From: Algibacter sp.
Lineage (GTDB): Bacteria > Bacteroidota > Bacteroidia > Flavobacteriales > Flavobacteriaceae
NCBI RefSeq assembly: GCF_029245835.1
Contig: NZ_JAQWOO010000032.1
Coordinates: 1 to 64,000, forward strand
DNA: 64,000 nucleotides
Direction: 5' to 3'
Every line of letters starts with the position of its first letter. Positions within the stretch are counted from its first letter, which is position 1. Position numbers and translations under genes: made by a program. Shown here piece by piece: positions 53,517 to 61,370 of this stretch. The notes below the pieces were generated by a model. That model did not search any database. It had not been told where the DNA came from and was given only the letters and a program-made list of their open reading frames with translations.

Positions 53517-54689
53517 TGCTACAGACTGTTTTGCAATTTCTAATTCTTCATCCGTAGGAATTATTAATACTTTTACTTTTGATGTTTCAGTACTAACAAC
53601 CGTTAATTTGTCTGGTCTTACTTTGTTTTTTTCTGTGTCTAAAGTAATGCCCAAATAATCTAAGTCTTCGCAAATGCGTTGTCTCATTTCAGGAGAGTTT
53701 TCTCCAATTCCGGCAGTAAAAACAATAGCATCTAATCCGTTTAAAATAGCGGTATAGCTTCCTATATATTTCTTTATACGATATGCATTCATTTGTAATG
53801 CTAACTGACAATTTTTATTGCCTTCTTCAGCTTCAGATAGAATATCTCTTAAATCACTAAACCCTGTTAATCCTAACATCCCACTTTTCTTTTGAAGAAT
53901 GTCATTAATTTCATCTAAGCTGTAATTAAATTTTTTTGCTAAATGAAAGATTAAAGACTGATCAATGTCACCAGAACGTGTTCCCATGATTAATCCATTA
54001 ACAGGAGAAAAACCTAGTGTGTGGTCGATACTTTTTCCATCTTTAACAGCGGTCATGCTGCACCCATTTCCTAAATGGATAGTTATAATTTTTGAATGTT
54101 GTTTGCCTAAATATGCAATAGCTTTTTCTGAAACGAATTTATGACTAGTGCCATGAAATCCATACATACGAATATGGTGTTTTTCTAAAAATTCATTAGG
54201 TATGGCATATTTATAAGCATGTTCTGGTATGGTTTGATGGAATGCTGTATCAAAAACGGCGACTTGTTTTGCGTTTGGAAATATCGCTTCAGCAACCTCA
54301 ATTCCTTCTAAATTGGCAGGGTTGTGTAAAGGTGCTAAGCTTGAAAGTGCTTTGATTTTATCTTTTACAGTTGGAGTAATCTCAGTAGTATCAGTAAAAT
54401 GTTTACCGCCATGAACCACACGATGTCCAACAATTTCAATGGCATCAGCAGATTTGATAATGCCTGTTTCTTTATCTAATAATTGTTTCGATAATAATTC
54501 TAACCCTACTTTATGGTTTGGTATAGCTTGTACAACTTCAATAGTGTCTTTTTTAGTTTTGAATTTGAATTTAGCGTCATCAAATCCAATACGCTCAATT
54601 AAACCAGAACAAAGAATGGTTTTTTCTGGCATTGAAAACAGTTGAAACTTTAGTGACGAACTTCCTGAGTTTAAAACAAGTACTTGCAT
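53502..54689 (-). CDS. ackA: Acetate kinase
   Basis: Acetate kinase (395 residues) starts VLVLNSGSSSLKFQLF and has HRVVHGGKHF, VAVFDTAFHQTIP, YGFHGTSHKFVSEKA, IHLGNGCSM and FTAGIGENSPEMR. It interconverts acetyl phosphate and acetate with ATP. It lies one base behind pta on the same strand, so the two form the acetate overflow operon. Its 3' end overlaps the convergent head GIN gene by 15 bases and there is no room for a conventional terminator between them. Confidence 0.95.
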   Translation of the reverse strand: MQVLVLNSGSSSLKFQLFSMPEKTILCSGLIERIGFDDAKFKFKTKKDTIEVVQAIPNHKVGLELLSKQLLDKETGIIKSADAIEIVGHRVVHGGKHFTDTTEITPTVKDKIKALSSLAPLHNPANLEGIEVAEAIFPNAKQVAVFDTAFHQTIPEHAYKYAIPNEFLEKHHIRMYGFHGTSHKFVSEKAIAYLGKQHSKIITIHLGNGCSMTAVKDGKSIDHTLGFSPVNGLIMGTRSGDIDQSLIFHLAKKFNYSLDEINDILQKKSGMLGLTGFSDLRDILSEAEEGNKNCQLALQMNAYRIKKYIGSYTAILNGLDAIVFTAGIGENSPEMRQRICEDLDYLGITLDTEKNKVRPDKLTVVSTETSKVKVLIIPTDEELEIAKQSVALFKN

Positions 54690-54690
54690 A

Positions 54691-56781
54691 TTAAAAGTCT
54701 TGAGCTTGAATTGCGGTTATAATTACGGTACTGTAAATGTCATCAGCAGTACAACCTCTACTTAAATCGTTTACGGGTTTATTTAATCCTTGTAGCATTG
54801 GCCCAATAGCTAATGCACCTGTTTCTCGTTGTACAGCTTTGTAAGTGTTGTTTCCAGTATTTAAATCAGGGAAAATTAAAACACTAGCTTGTCCTGCAAC
54901 CTCAGAGTCTGGTAATTTACTTTTTCCGATGCGCATATCTACCGCAGCATCATATTGTATAGGACCTTCAATTTTAATTTGAGGAGCTAGTTTTTTGACT
55001 ATTTCTGTTGCTTCTCTTACGCGCTCTACATCTTCACCTTTTCCAGAAGCACCAGAAGAATAGGATAACATCGCTACTTTAGGCTCTACACCAAAATCTT
55101 GAGCGGTTTTTGCTGATGAAATCGCTATTTCTGCTAACTGTTCTGCATTGGGGTTTGGATTGATTGCACAATCTCCAAAAATAGAAACGCGATCTTCTAG
55201 ACACATAAAGAATACTGATGATACAATATTAACTCCAGGTTTTGTTTTTATGAATTGTAATGCTGGACGTAACGTGTGTGCCGTAGTATGTACAGCACCA
55301 GAAACCATACCGTCTGCATGACCTTTATAAATCATCATGGTAGCGAAGTACGATACGTCTGACATGGTGTCTCGAGCCATATCTAAATTGATGTTTTTAT
55401 GCTTCCTTAACTCGTAAAATGTATTTACATAATCTTCAAAGTGAGGCGATTTTTGAGGAGAAATAATATTGACATCCTTTAAGTTTAAAGGGATATCTAA
55501 TTTTTCAACGGTTTCACTTATTTCTTCTTCATTACCTATTAAAGTTAAATCGACTACTTGAGCATCAATTAATCTGGCAGCGGCACGCAGGACACGTTCA
55601 TCATTACCTTCCGGTAAAACAATGTGCTTTTTGTTTTTTAAAGCACGTTGTAATAAGTTGTACTGAAACATTCTTGGTGTAAATATATCAGATTCGAATG
55701 TAATTAAGTCATTAGCCAATTTATCCGTATCAACATGTTTTTCAAACGTTGCGATGGAGGTCTCAATTTTTTCAATATTTTCAGCGTAAATCCTAGATTT
55801 TATTTTACCAATTTCATTGGCTACCAAGAAGGTGCCACCTTTTACACTTATGATTGGAACTATGCTTGAAAGTCCTTCTATCAATTTTAAAATAGATTCT
55901 TCAGGCAACAATCCACCAGTTAAAACAATTCCAGAAATTTTCGGATAATTTTTGGAAATATTAGCCTGAAGTGAACCTAAAATAATATCGGCTCTGTCTC
56001 CCGCAGTTATTACCAAGCAATCGTCTTTTAATTGAATTAGATAATTGCGAAGTTGCATGGTAGCTACGTTAAAACTGTCAACTTGGTTATTTATCATGTC
56101 ACGCCCAAAAAGAATATTGCCTTTTAGTTTTCTTACAATTTCCTTAACTGTAGGGCTTGCAAGACTGCTAATTTTAGGTATTACAGTAATATCAGTATTT
56201 CCCTTGATACGTTCTTTTAAAAGCTCTTTAAGGGTTTCAATATCTACAGGATTAATCTTATTGGTCATTATAGAAAGTACATCAACTTCCTCTTTAAAGG
56301 TGTCGTGTGCTAACTGAACGTTGTCGACAATTTCATTTAACGGTTTTCCATCACCTTGAGAAACAATAATAACAGGTAATCCTAAATTTTTTGAAATTAA
56401 CATGTTAATATCTAATTCAAGGCTAGAATTTTCATGAGAGAAATCGGTGCCTTCAACTAAAACGATATCAAATTTTTCCTCTAAATTTTTATATTTCTTA
56501 ATGATGTGATCTATAACATCACCAGACTTTCCTTTATTATATAAATCTAAAACTTCACTTCTGGTGTATGCAAAGGTTTTTTTATAATTAATATCAATTT
56601 CAAAATAGGATACCACGGTATTTATGTGGTTATCGGTTTCGCCTTCTTTTGTGTCTTCTATAATGGGCCTAAAATATCCCACTTTTGCAGTTTTACCTAA
56701 CAACATTCGCATTAGTCCAAGAACAACAATAGATTTACCACTATTAGGTTCAATGGTTGCAACATAAATTCCTTTACTCAT
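54691..56781 (-). CDS. pta: Phosphate acetyltransferase, long form
   Basis: Phosphate acetyltransferase (696 residues) makes acetyl phosphate from acetyl-CoA. The N-terminal part is a BioD-like P-loop domain (ATIEPNSGKSIVVLGLM), then a DRTGG-type domain (LVITAGDRADIILG), then the catalytic PTA_PTB domain from about residue 370 (LPEGNDERVLRAAARL, SYSSGASGKGEDVERV, SVAGQASVLIFPDLNTGN-like ending). This three-part form is allosterically controlled in other bacteria. It is the first gene of the pta-ackA operon; its promoter is annotated at 56802-56809. Confidence 0.95.
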   Translation of the reverse strand: MSKGIYVATIEPNSGKSIVVLGLMRMLLGKTAKVGYFRPIIEDTKEGETDNHINTVVSYFEIDINYKKTFAYTRSEVLDLYNKGKSGDVIDHIIKKYKNLEEKFDIVLVEGTDFSHENSSLELDINMLISKNLGLPVIIVSQGDGKPLNEIVDNVQLAHDTFKEEVDVLSIMTNKINPVDIETLKELLKERIKGNTDITVIPKISSLASPTVKEIVRKLKGNILFGRDMINNQVDSFNVATMQLRNYLIQLKDDCLVITAGDRADIILGSLQANISKNYPKISGIVLTGGLLPEESILKLIEGLSSIVPIISVKGGTFLVANEIGKIKSRIYAENIEKIETSIATFEKHVDTDKLANDLITFESDIFTPRMFQYNLLQRALKNKKHIVLPEGNDERVLRAAARLIDAQVVDLTLIGNEEEISETVEKLDIPLNLKDVNIISPQKSPHFEDYVNTFYELRKHKNINLDMARDTMSDVSYFATMMIYKGHADGMVSGAVHTTAHTLRPALQFIKTKPGVNIVSSVFFMCLEDRVSIFGDCAINPNPNAEQLAEIAISSAKTAQDFGVEPKVAMLSYSSGASGKGEDVERVREATEIVKKLAPQIKIEGPIQYDAAVDMRIGKSKLPDSEVAGQASVLIFPDLNTGNNTYKAVQRETGALAIGPMLQGLNKPVNDLSRGCTADDIYSTVIITAIQAQDF

Positions 56782-56801
56782 CTTTAGTTTTTAAGGTCAT
56801 A

Positions 56802-56809
56802 CAAATATA
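56802..56809 (-). promoter_or_regulatory. -7 box of the pta-ackA promoter
   Basis: TATATTTG on the minus strand is an exact TAnnTTTG and lies about 20 bases before the pta ATG, giving a very short 5' UTR. No TTG is found at the right distance (only TTA), so the -33 box is weak. Confidence 0.5.
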
Positions 56810-56946
56810 GGTCTTTAACTGCTTTTTGTAAAGACATATACCTTGCATTTAGTATTTAATAATACAAAATTAGTATCTTAAAGTGGTCATGAAGATGATA
56901 TTTGTCATACTTGATTAAAAAACTAAAAAATCTAAAAAAATGATAG

Positions 56947-57843
56947 TTATTTTATAGTTAAATCTCTAAACAAACTTTCTAAACTCGTATTCTTTTGATT
57001 CAGTTGCAAAATCTTCAATTGATTATCATGAGCGAAATCAAAAACGTAAGAGCGCATGTCTTCTGAGGTTTTAAACGTTATTTCGTAAACAAAATCGTGA
57101 GTATTCACAACTTTTTTAGCTTTAGGAAGTTTAAGTAAAAAGGCTTCTTCAATACGATAATCGAACTCAACAATCACCACCTGTTCTTTTTCATCTCTAA
57201 GGTCTTTCAGTTTTTTATCGGCAACTATTTCACCTTTATTTATTATGATAACGCGGTCGCACATCGCTTCAACCTCTTGCATGATATGTGTTGAAAGAAA
57301 TACCGTTTTTGTTTTTCCTATGGATTTGATAAGATTTCTAATGTCTACTAATTGGTTTGGATCTAAACCTGTAGTTGGTTCATCTAAAATTAAAACTTCA
57401 GGATTGTGTAATAAGGCAGTTGCTAAACCCACCCGCTGACGATAGCCTTTTGAGAGTTGACTAATTTTTTTGTGAGCTTCTGGAGTTAAGCCCGTTAATT
57501 CAACAACGTCATCAATACGTTGCTTACTTACTCCATATATTTTTGCGTTAAATGCTAAATACTCTTTAACATAGTGTTCTAAATATAAAGGATTGTGCTC
57601 TGGAAGGTAGCCAACGCTTTGTTGTACTTCTTTTGAATTGGTATCTACATGATAACCATTTACTTTGGCATGTCCTTCATTAACCTTTAAGTAGGTGGTT
57701 AAAATCTTCATCATTGTTGATTTTCCTGCACCATTCGGACCTAAAAAACCAACAATTTCTGGTTTGTCAATTTTAAAAGATACCTTGTTTAAGGCTCTTT
57801 GATTGCCATAAATTTTTGATACCCCTTCAACTTCAATAGACAT
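56947..57843 (-). CDS. gldA: Gliding motility ABC transporter ATP-binding protein
   Basis: This 298-residue ABC ATPase closely matches GldA of gliding flavobacteria. Walker A is GPNGAGKST (residues 35-43), the signature is QLSKGYRQRVGLATALLHNP and Walker B is EVLILDEPTTGLDP; a C-terminal domain with FDYRIEEAFLLKLPKAKKV follows. GldA works with membrane partners GldF and GldG, which are not in the window. Its presence suggests a gliding (or ancestrally gliding) cell. An alternative is a Nod-type ABC-2 exporter ATPase; gene order (near pheA) is common in this family. Confidence 0.85.
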   Translation of the reverse strand: MSIEVEGVSKIYGNQRALNKVSFKIDKPEIVGFLGPNGAGKSTMMKILTTYLKVNEGHAKVNGYHVDTNSKEVQQSVGYLPEHNPLYLEHYVKEYLAFNAKIYGVSKQRIDDVVELTGLTPEAHKKISQLSKGYRQRVGLATALLHNPEVLILDEPTTGLDPNQLVDIRNLIKSIGKTKTVFLSTHIMQEVEAMCDRVIIINKGEIVADKKLKDLRDEKEQVVIVEFDYRIEEAFLLKLPKAKKVVNTHDFVYEITFKTSEDMRSYVFDFAHDNQLKILQLNQKNTSLESLFRDLTIK

Positions 57844-57950
57844 ATTTAAAATAATTTGTTCAAAAATAAATGATTATCCAATGTAATATAAGATTTACTA
57901 TAGAATCTTTAAAACTTTTCAGAAAATAAAAAAAAAGGTTTTATTGTATT

Positions 57951-57979
57951 TTGATTTCTTAAAATAATAATTACTTTAG
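57951..57979 (+). promoter_or_regulatory. Promoter of the phenylalanine operon
   Basis: TTG at 57951-57953, 18-base spacer, TACTTTAG at 57972-57979 (one mismatch from TAnnTTTG). The leader ATG lies 17 bases further on, leaving a short untranslated lead. Confidence 0.65.
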
Positions 57980-57995
57980 CCACTCAATTATTACA

Positions 57996-58073
57996 ATGAC
58001 AAAAGGTTATACATATTTTAGCAATTGGTTTTATTTCTTTTTTAGCAAAAGGATCGAGACATTGTATGTGTAA
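57996..58073 (+). CDS. Phenylalanine/tyrosine-rich leader peptide (pheL-type)
   Basis: This 25-residue mini-ORF upstream of pheA has five Phe and four Tyr plus one Trp; the core YTYFSNWFYFFFSKR concentrates them in residues 5-16. Its stop codon at 58071 lies 28 bases before a terminator hairpin. Directly behind the aromatic codons, inside the ORF, lies ATCGAGAC (58053-58060), which is identical to the 3' arm of that terminator and can therefore pair with its 5' arm. A ribosome stalled on the Phe codons leaves this segment free; a ribosome reaching the stop covers it. This is the complete logic of a transcription attenuator. Confidence 0.85.
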   Translation: MTKGYTYFSNWFYFFFSKRIETLYV

Positions 58074-58106
58074 TTTATAACTATAAATTAAAATATGAGT
58101 CTCGAT
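58053..58106 (+). promoter_or_regulatory. Antiterminator pairing of the phe attenuator
   Basis: ATCGAGAC (58053-58060) is complementary to GTCTCGAT (58099-58106). Pairing of these arms excludes the terminator stem. Confidence 0.75.
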
Positions 58107-58125
58107 GAAAATCGAGACTTTTTTT
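58099..58125 (+). terminator. Attenuator terminator of the phenylalanine operon
   Basis: GTCTCGAT-GAAA-ATCGAGAC is a perfect 8-bp stem with a GAAA tetraloop followed by seven T. It lies between the leader peptide and pheA, so transcription stops here when phenylalanyl-tRNA is plentiful. Confidence 0.9.
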
Positions 58126-58181
58126 GTTTTACTGGTAATACATTGAATTTATATATAAAAAATAGGATTAAAAGTTAAATT

Positions 58182-59009
58182 TTGATAAAAACAGTAGCTA
58201 TACAAGGTGTAAAAGGATCATTCCATCACATAGTGTCTCAGGAGTTTTTTAATAAACCTGTTGATTTTATTGAGTGTATGACGTTTGATAGGGTTGTAGA
58301 TTCTTTAATTACTAAAGAGTGTGATGCTGCTATTATGGCTTTAGAGAATTCTATTGCCGGTTCTATAATCCCTAACTATGCATTAATTGATAAATACGAT
58401 TTACATATTGTAGGGGAACATTATTTAGATATCCAGCATAATTTAATGGTATTACCAAATCAAAGTATTGCGGATATTAAGGAAGTGTATTCGCACCCCA
58501 TGGCGTTATTGCAATGTAAAGAGTTTTTTAAATTGCACCCGCACATTAAATTAGTTGAAGATAAAGATACTGCCGAAGTAGCACAACGGATTCAACAGAA
58601 ACAACTTAATGGTATTGGCGCTATTGCTAGTGTTGCTGCTGCTGAGATTTTTGAGTTAGATATTTTGGCTCGCAGTATTCAGACGATTAAGCATAATGAA
58701 ACCCGTTTTGTAATCGTTAAACGTACAAATTCTGAAGTACCAGAAAATGAAATAAATAAGGCTTCAATGAAATTTGAAGCGAACCATAAACGCGGAAGTC
58801 TCGCTACTATTTTAAATGTAATGAGCGATTGTAAGTTGAATTTAACAAAAATTCAATCGTTGCCAATTGTTGAAACACCATGGAAGTATGCCTTTTTTGT
58901 TGATGTTACTTTTGAAAGGTATGAAGATTTTAAAAAAGCAAAATCGATTATTGAAATTATGGGAGAAGGTTTTAAAGTTTTAGGAGAATATAAAAATGCA
59001 AAGTTATGA
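58182..59009 (+). CDS. pheA: Prephenate dehydratase
   Basis: Prephenate dehydratase (275 residues, TTG start) makes phenylpyruvate. The N-terminus is VAIQGVKGSFHHIVSQEFF, the catalytic domain contains IMALENSIAGSI and the conserved Thr-Arg-Phe in HNETRFVIVKR, and a C-terminal ACT domain begins KRGSLATILNVMSDCKLNLT with the phenylalanine-binding ESR-like site replaced by IQSLPIVETPWKY. No chorismate mutase is attached; that domain is fused to the DAHP synthase at the other end of the operon. It overlaps the aminotransferase by four bases. Confidence 0.92.
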   Translation: MIKTVAIQGVKGSFHHIVSQEFFNKPVDFIECMTFDRVVDSLITKECDAAIMALENSIAGSIIPNYALIDKYDLHIVGEHYLDIQHNLMVLPNQSIADIKEVYSHPMALLQCKEFFKLHPHIKLVEDKDTAEVAQRIQQKQLNGIGAIASVAAAEIFELDILARSIQTIKHNETRFVIVKRTNSEVPENEINKASMKFEANHKRGSLATILNVMSDCKLNLTKIQSLPIVETPWKYAFFVDVTFERYEDFKKAKSIIEIMGEGFKVLGEYKNAKL

Positions 59010-60151
59010 TTGAGGCAGCTAACAGATTGCAAACGGTGGAAGAATACTACTTTTCAAAAAAATTAAGAGAAGTAAATTTGCTTATTGCAAGTGGTAAGCC
59101 TGTTATTAATTTAGGTATTGGTAGTCCAGATATGCAACCACCAAAAAAGGTGTTATCTGCTATTTCAGCAAGTTTTGAGAATCCTATTGCTCATAAATAT
59201 CAGAGTTATCAGGGGCTTCCAGAACTTAGAAATGCTATTGCTCGTTTTTATAAAACACATTTTTCTGTAAACCTAAGTGCAGGTACAGAGATTTTACCTT
59301 TAATGGGAAGTAAGGAAGGTATTATGCATATTTCTATGGCTTACTTAAATGAAGGCGACGAAGTGCTAATTCCAAACCCAGGATATCCAACATATCAATC
59401 GGTAACCAAATTGGTTGGTGCAAAAGGAGTACTTTATGAATTGGATGCCGCGAACAATTGGATGCCAGATTTTAATGCTTTAGAAAAATTAGATTTAAGT
59501 AAAGTTAAGTTAATGTGGGTTAATTATCCGCATATGCCAACAGGAGCAAAACCTAATAAATTTGTGTTTGAAGAATTGGTTGCTTTTGGAAAACGTCATA
59601 ATATTTTAATTGTAAATGATAATCCATATAGTTTTATATTAAACGATGCGCCTAAAAGTATTTTAAGTGTTGCAGGTGCTAAAGATGTGTGTTTAGAATT
59701 GAATTCTTTAAGCAAAACGTTTAATATGGCAGGTTGGCGTGTAGGCATGGTAGTGGGAGCAAGCGAGCATATTAATAATATTTTAAAAGTAAAAAGTAAT
59801 ATGGATTCGGGTATGTTTTATGGCATACAAAAAGGCGCTATTGAAGCTTTAAAATGTTCAAACATGTGGTTTGCTACATTAAATAATGTGTATCAAGAAC
59901 GCAGAAAATTAGTATGGCAATTAGCCGATGCACTAAATTGTACTTACGATAAGGAAGCTTCGGGACTTTTTGTTTGGGCAAAATTACCAGCATATTTAAA
60001 GTCTGAAGAGTTTATAGATTTAGTACTGAAAGAGAACCATATTTTTATTACACCTGGAACCATTTTTGGAACTAAAGGTGAAGGTTATATTAGGTTTTCT
60101 TTATGCGCATCAACAGAAGCTTTGGAGGAAGCGATAGCAAGAGTTACATAG
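59006..60151 (+). CDS. Class I/II aminotransferase, aromatic or aspartate type
   Basis: This 381-residue fold-type I PLP aminotransferase has INLGIGSPDMQPPKKVL, NPGYPTYQSVTKLVGA, ILIVNDNPYSFIL and the PLP lysine in LELNSLSKTFNMAGWRVGM, with the C-terminal substrate Arg in GYIRFSLCAS. It overlaps the end of pheA by four bases and lies before tyrA, so it most likely transaminates phenylpyruvate and 4-hydroxyphenylpyruvate to Phe and Tyr. Aspartate aminotransferase activity is the alternative. Confidence 0.88.
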   Translation: MIEAANRLQTVEEYYFSKKLREVNLLIASGKPVINLGIGSPDMQPPKKVLSAISASFENPIAHKYQSYQGLPELRNAIARFYKTHFSVNLSAGTEILPLMGSKEGIMHISMAYLNEGDEVLIPNPGYPTYQSVTKLVGAKGVLYELDAANNWMPDFNALEKLDLSKVKLMWVNYPHMPTGAKPNKFVFEELVAFGKRHNILIVNDNPYSFILNDAPKSILSVAGAKDVCLELNSLSKTFNMAGWRVGMVVGASEHINNILKVKSNMDSGMFYGIQKGAIEALKCSNMWFATLNNVYQERRKLVWQLADALNCTYDKEASGLFVWAKLPAYLKSEEFIDLVLKENHIFITPGTIFGTKGEGYIRFSLCASTEALEEAIARVT

Positions 60152-60207
60152 AGTTGGCAGTTTCAGTTTTCTGTAGTTATGAATAAAAAAGTAAAAAAAC
60201 ATTAAAA

Positions 60208-60249
60208 ACACCCGAGTAAGAGTTTTCCCTTTTGGGGGGCTAGGGGCTT
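60208..60249 (+). repeat. R2 composite element upstream of tyrA
   Basis: CACCCGAGTAAGAG, then TTTTCCCTTTTGGGG, then GGCTAGGGGCTTG. It ends three bases before the tyrA ATG; the 5' arm of hairpin A has been lost. Confidence 0.7.
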
Positions 60250-60252
60250 GTT

Positions 60253-61104
60253 ATGAAAAATATATACGCCATAGGAGTTGGATTAATAGGAGGAAGTCTT
60301 GCTATTGATATCAAAAAGAATAATCCGGATGTTATTATTCATGGTATTAGTAGAAAAGATGCTACGCTTAATACGGCTTTGGAGTTAGGTTTAATTGACA
60401 AAAAGGCGACTTTAGATGATCTTGGACAAGCTGATTTGGTGATTGTTTCCATTCCTGTTGATGCAACGGTGAAATTATTGCCAACTATTTTAGATAAAAT
60501 ATCTGATACAGGTTTGGTGGTTGATGCAGGGTCGACTAAAGAAGCTATTTGTAAGGCTGTTGAAAATCATCCTAAAAGAAGAAATTTTTTAGCGATGCAT
60601 CCTATTGCTGGAACAGAACATTCTGGACCAACAGCGGCTATTGAAGGTTTGTTTAAAGGCAAAACGAATATTATTTGTGAGGTTGAAAAAACAACATTTA
60701 AGCTTCAAGAAAAGGCATTAAAGTTGTTTACAGATATTGGGATGCGTATTCGTTATATGAATCCTGTAGACCATGATAAGCATATTGCTTATGTTTCCCA
60801 TTTATCACACATTAGTGCATTTATGCTAGGAAAAACGGTAATTGAAAAGGAGCGAAACGAACGTGATATTTTTGATATGGCTGGTAGTGGATTTGCTTCT
60901 ACGGTGCGTTTGGCTAAGAGTTCGCCCGAAATGTGGACACCAATTTTTAAGCAGAATAAGGCTAATGTTGTTGAAACCTTAGAAGAATATATTAGTAATC
61001 TTACTCATTTTAAGGAGTTAATGAAAAATGATAACTTTGACGCGATTTTTAATGAGATGAAAAACACCAACCATATAAAAGATATTTTGAATGGTATAAT
61101 ATAG
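60253..61104 (+). CDS. tyrA: Prephenate dehydrogenase
   Basis: This 283-residue NAD-dependent dehydrogenase makes 4-hydroxyphenylpyruvate for tyrosine. The dinucleotide motif is IYAIGVGLIGGSLAIDIKK, the helix FLAMHPIAGTEHSGP contains the catalytic His, and HIAYVSHLSHISAFML is the second substrate segment. No ACT or chorismate-mutase domain is attached. It is the third gene of the operon. The spacer to the next gene begins directly at its stop codon with an inverted R2 copy. Confidence 0.93.
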   Translation: MKNIYAIGVGLIGGSLAIDIKKNNPDVIIHGISRKDATLNTALELGLIDKKATLDDLGQADLVIVSIPVDATVKLLPTILDKISDTGLVVDAGSTKEAICKAVENHPKRRNFLAMHPIAGTEHSGPTAAIEGLFKGKTNIICEVEKTTFKLQEKALKLFTDIGMRIRYMNPVDHDKHIAYVSHLSHISAFMLGKTVIEKERNERDIFDMAGSGFASTVRLAKSSPEMWTPIFKQNKANVVETLEEYISNLTHFKELMKNDNFDAIFNEMKNTNHIKDILNGII

Positions 61105-61209
61105 AAGGCTCCACCTAACCTCTCCAAAGGGGAGGAATGGTTTGCGCAAAATTACTCTGAATATGTTTGGAGTATGAGTTCCCCTCCTTGGAGGGGTTAG
61201 GGGTGGGTT
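61105..61209. repeat. tyrA-aroG spacer, inverted R2 pair
   Basis: Inverted copy 61105-61137 (CTCCACCTAACCTCTCC, hairpin CCAAAGG) right after the tyrA stop, and direct copy 61177-61209 (CCCCTCCTTGGAGGGG then TTAGGGGTGGG) 40 bases further on. A full R3 copy follows at once. Confidence 0.75.
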
Positions 61210-61212
61210 TTT

Positions 61213-61300
61213 GCGTTAGGGATTGAACGGCATGTTTGAGCTCCCCGACTTTTTAGGAGGGAGCGAGTAGTGAAAGCCCGACCCTTGTGGTAACGCCCAA
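61213..61300 (+). repeat. R3 structured repeat, copy 5
   Basis: GCGTT (61213-61217) pairs with AACGC (61292-61296). The central stem is GCTCCC with GGGAGC. GTGAAAGCCCGACCCTTG is conserved. It is almost identical to copy 4 at 50021-50106 except for the loop. Confidence 0.8.
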
Positions 61301-61370
61301 ATTAAGAGAAATAAATAGTAAAAAATAAATAGTAAACGTAATAGCTTTAGTGGCTTAATATTAAGTAAAA

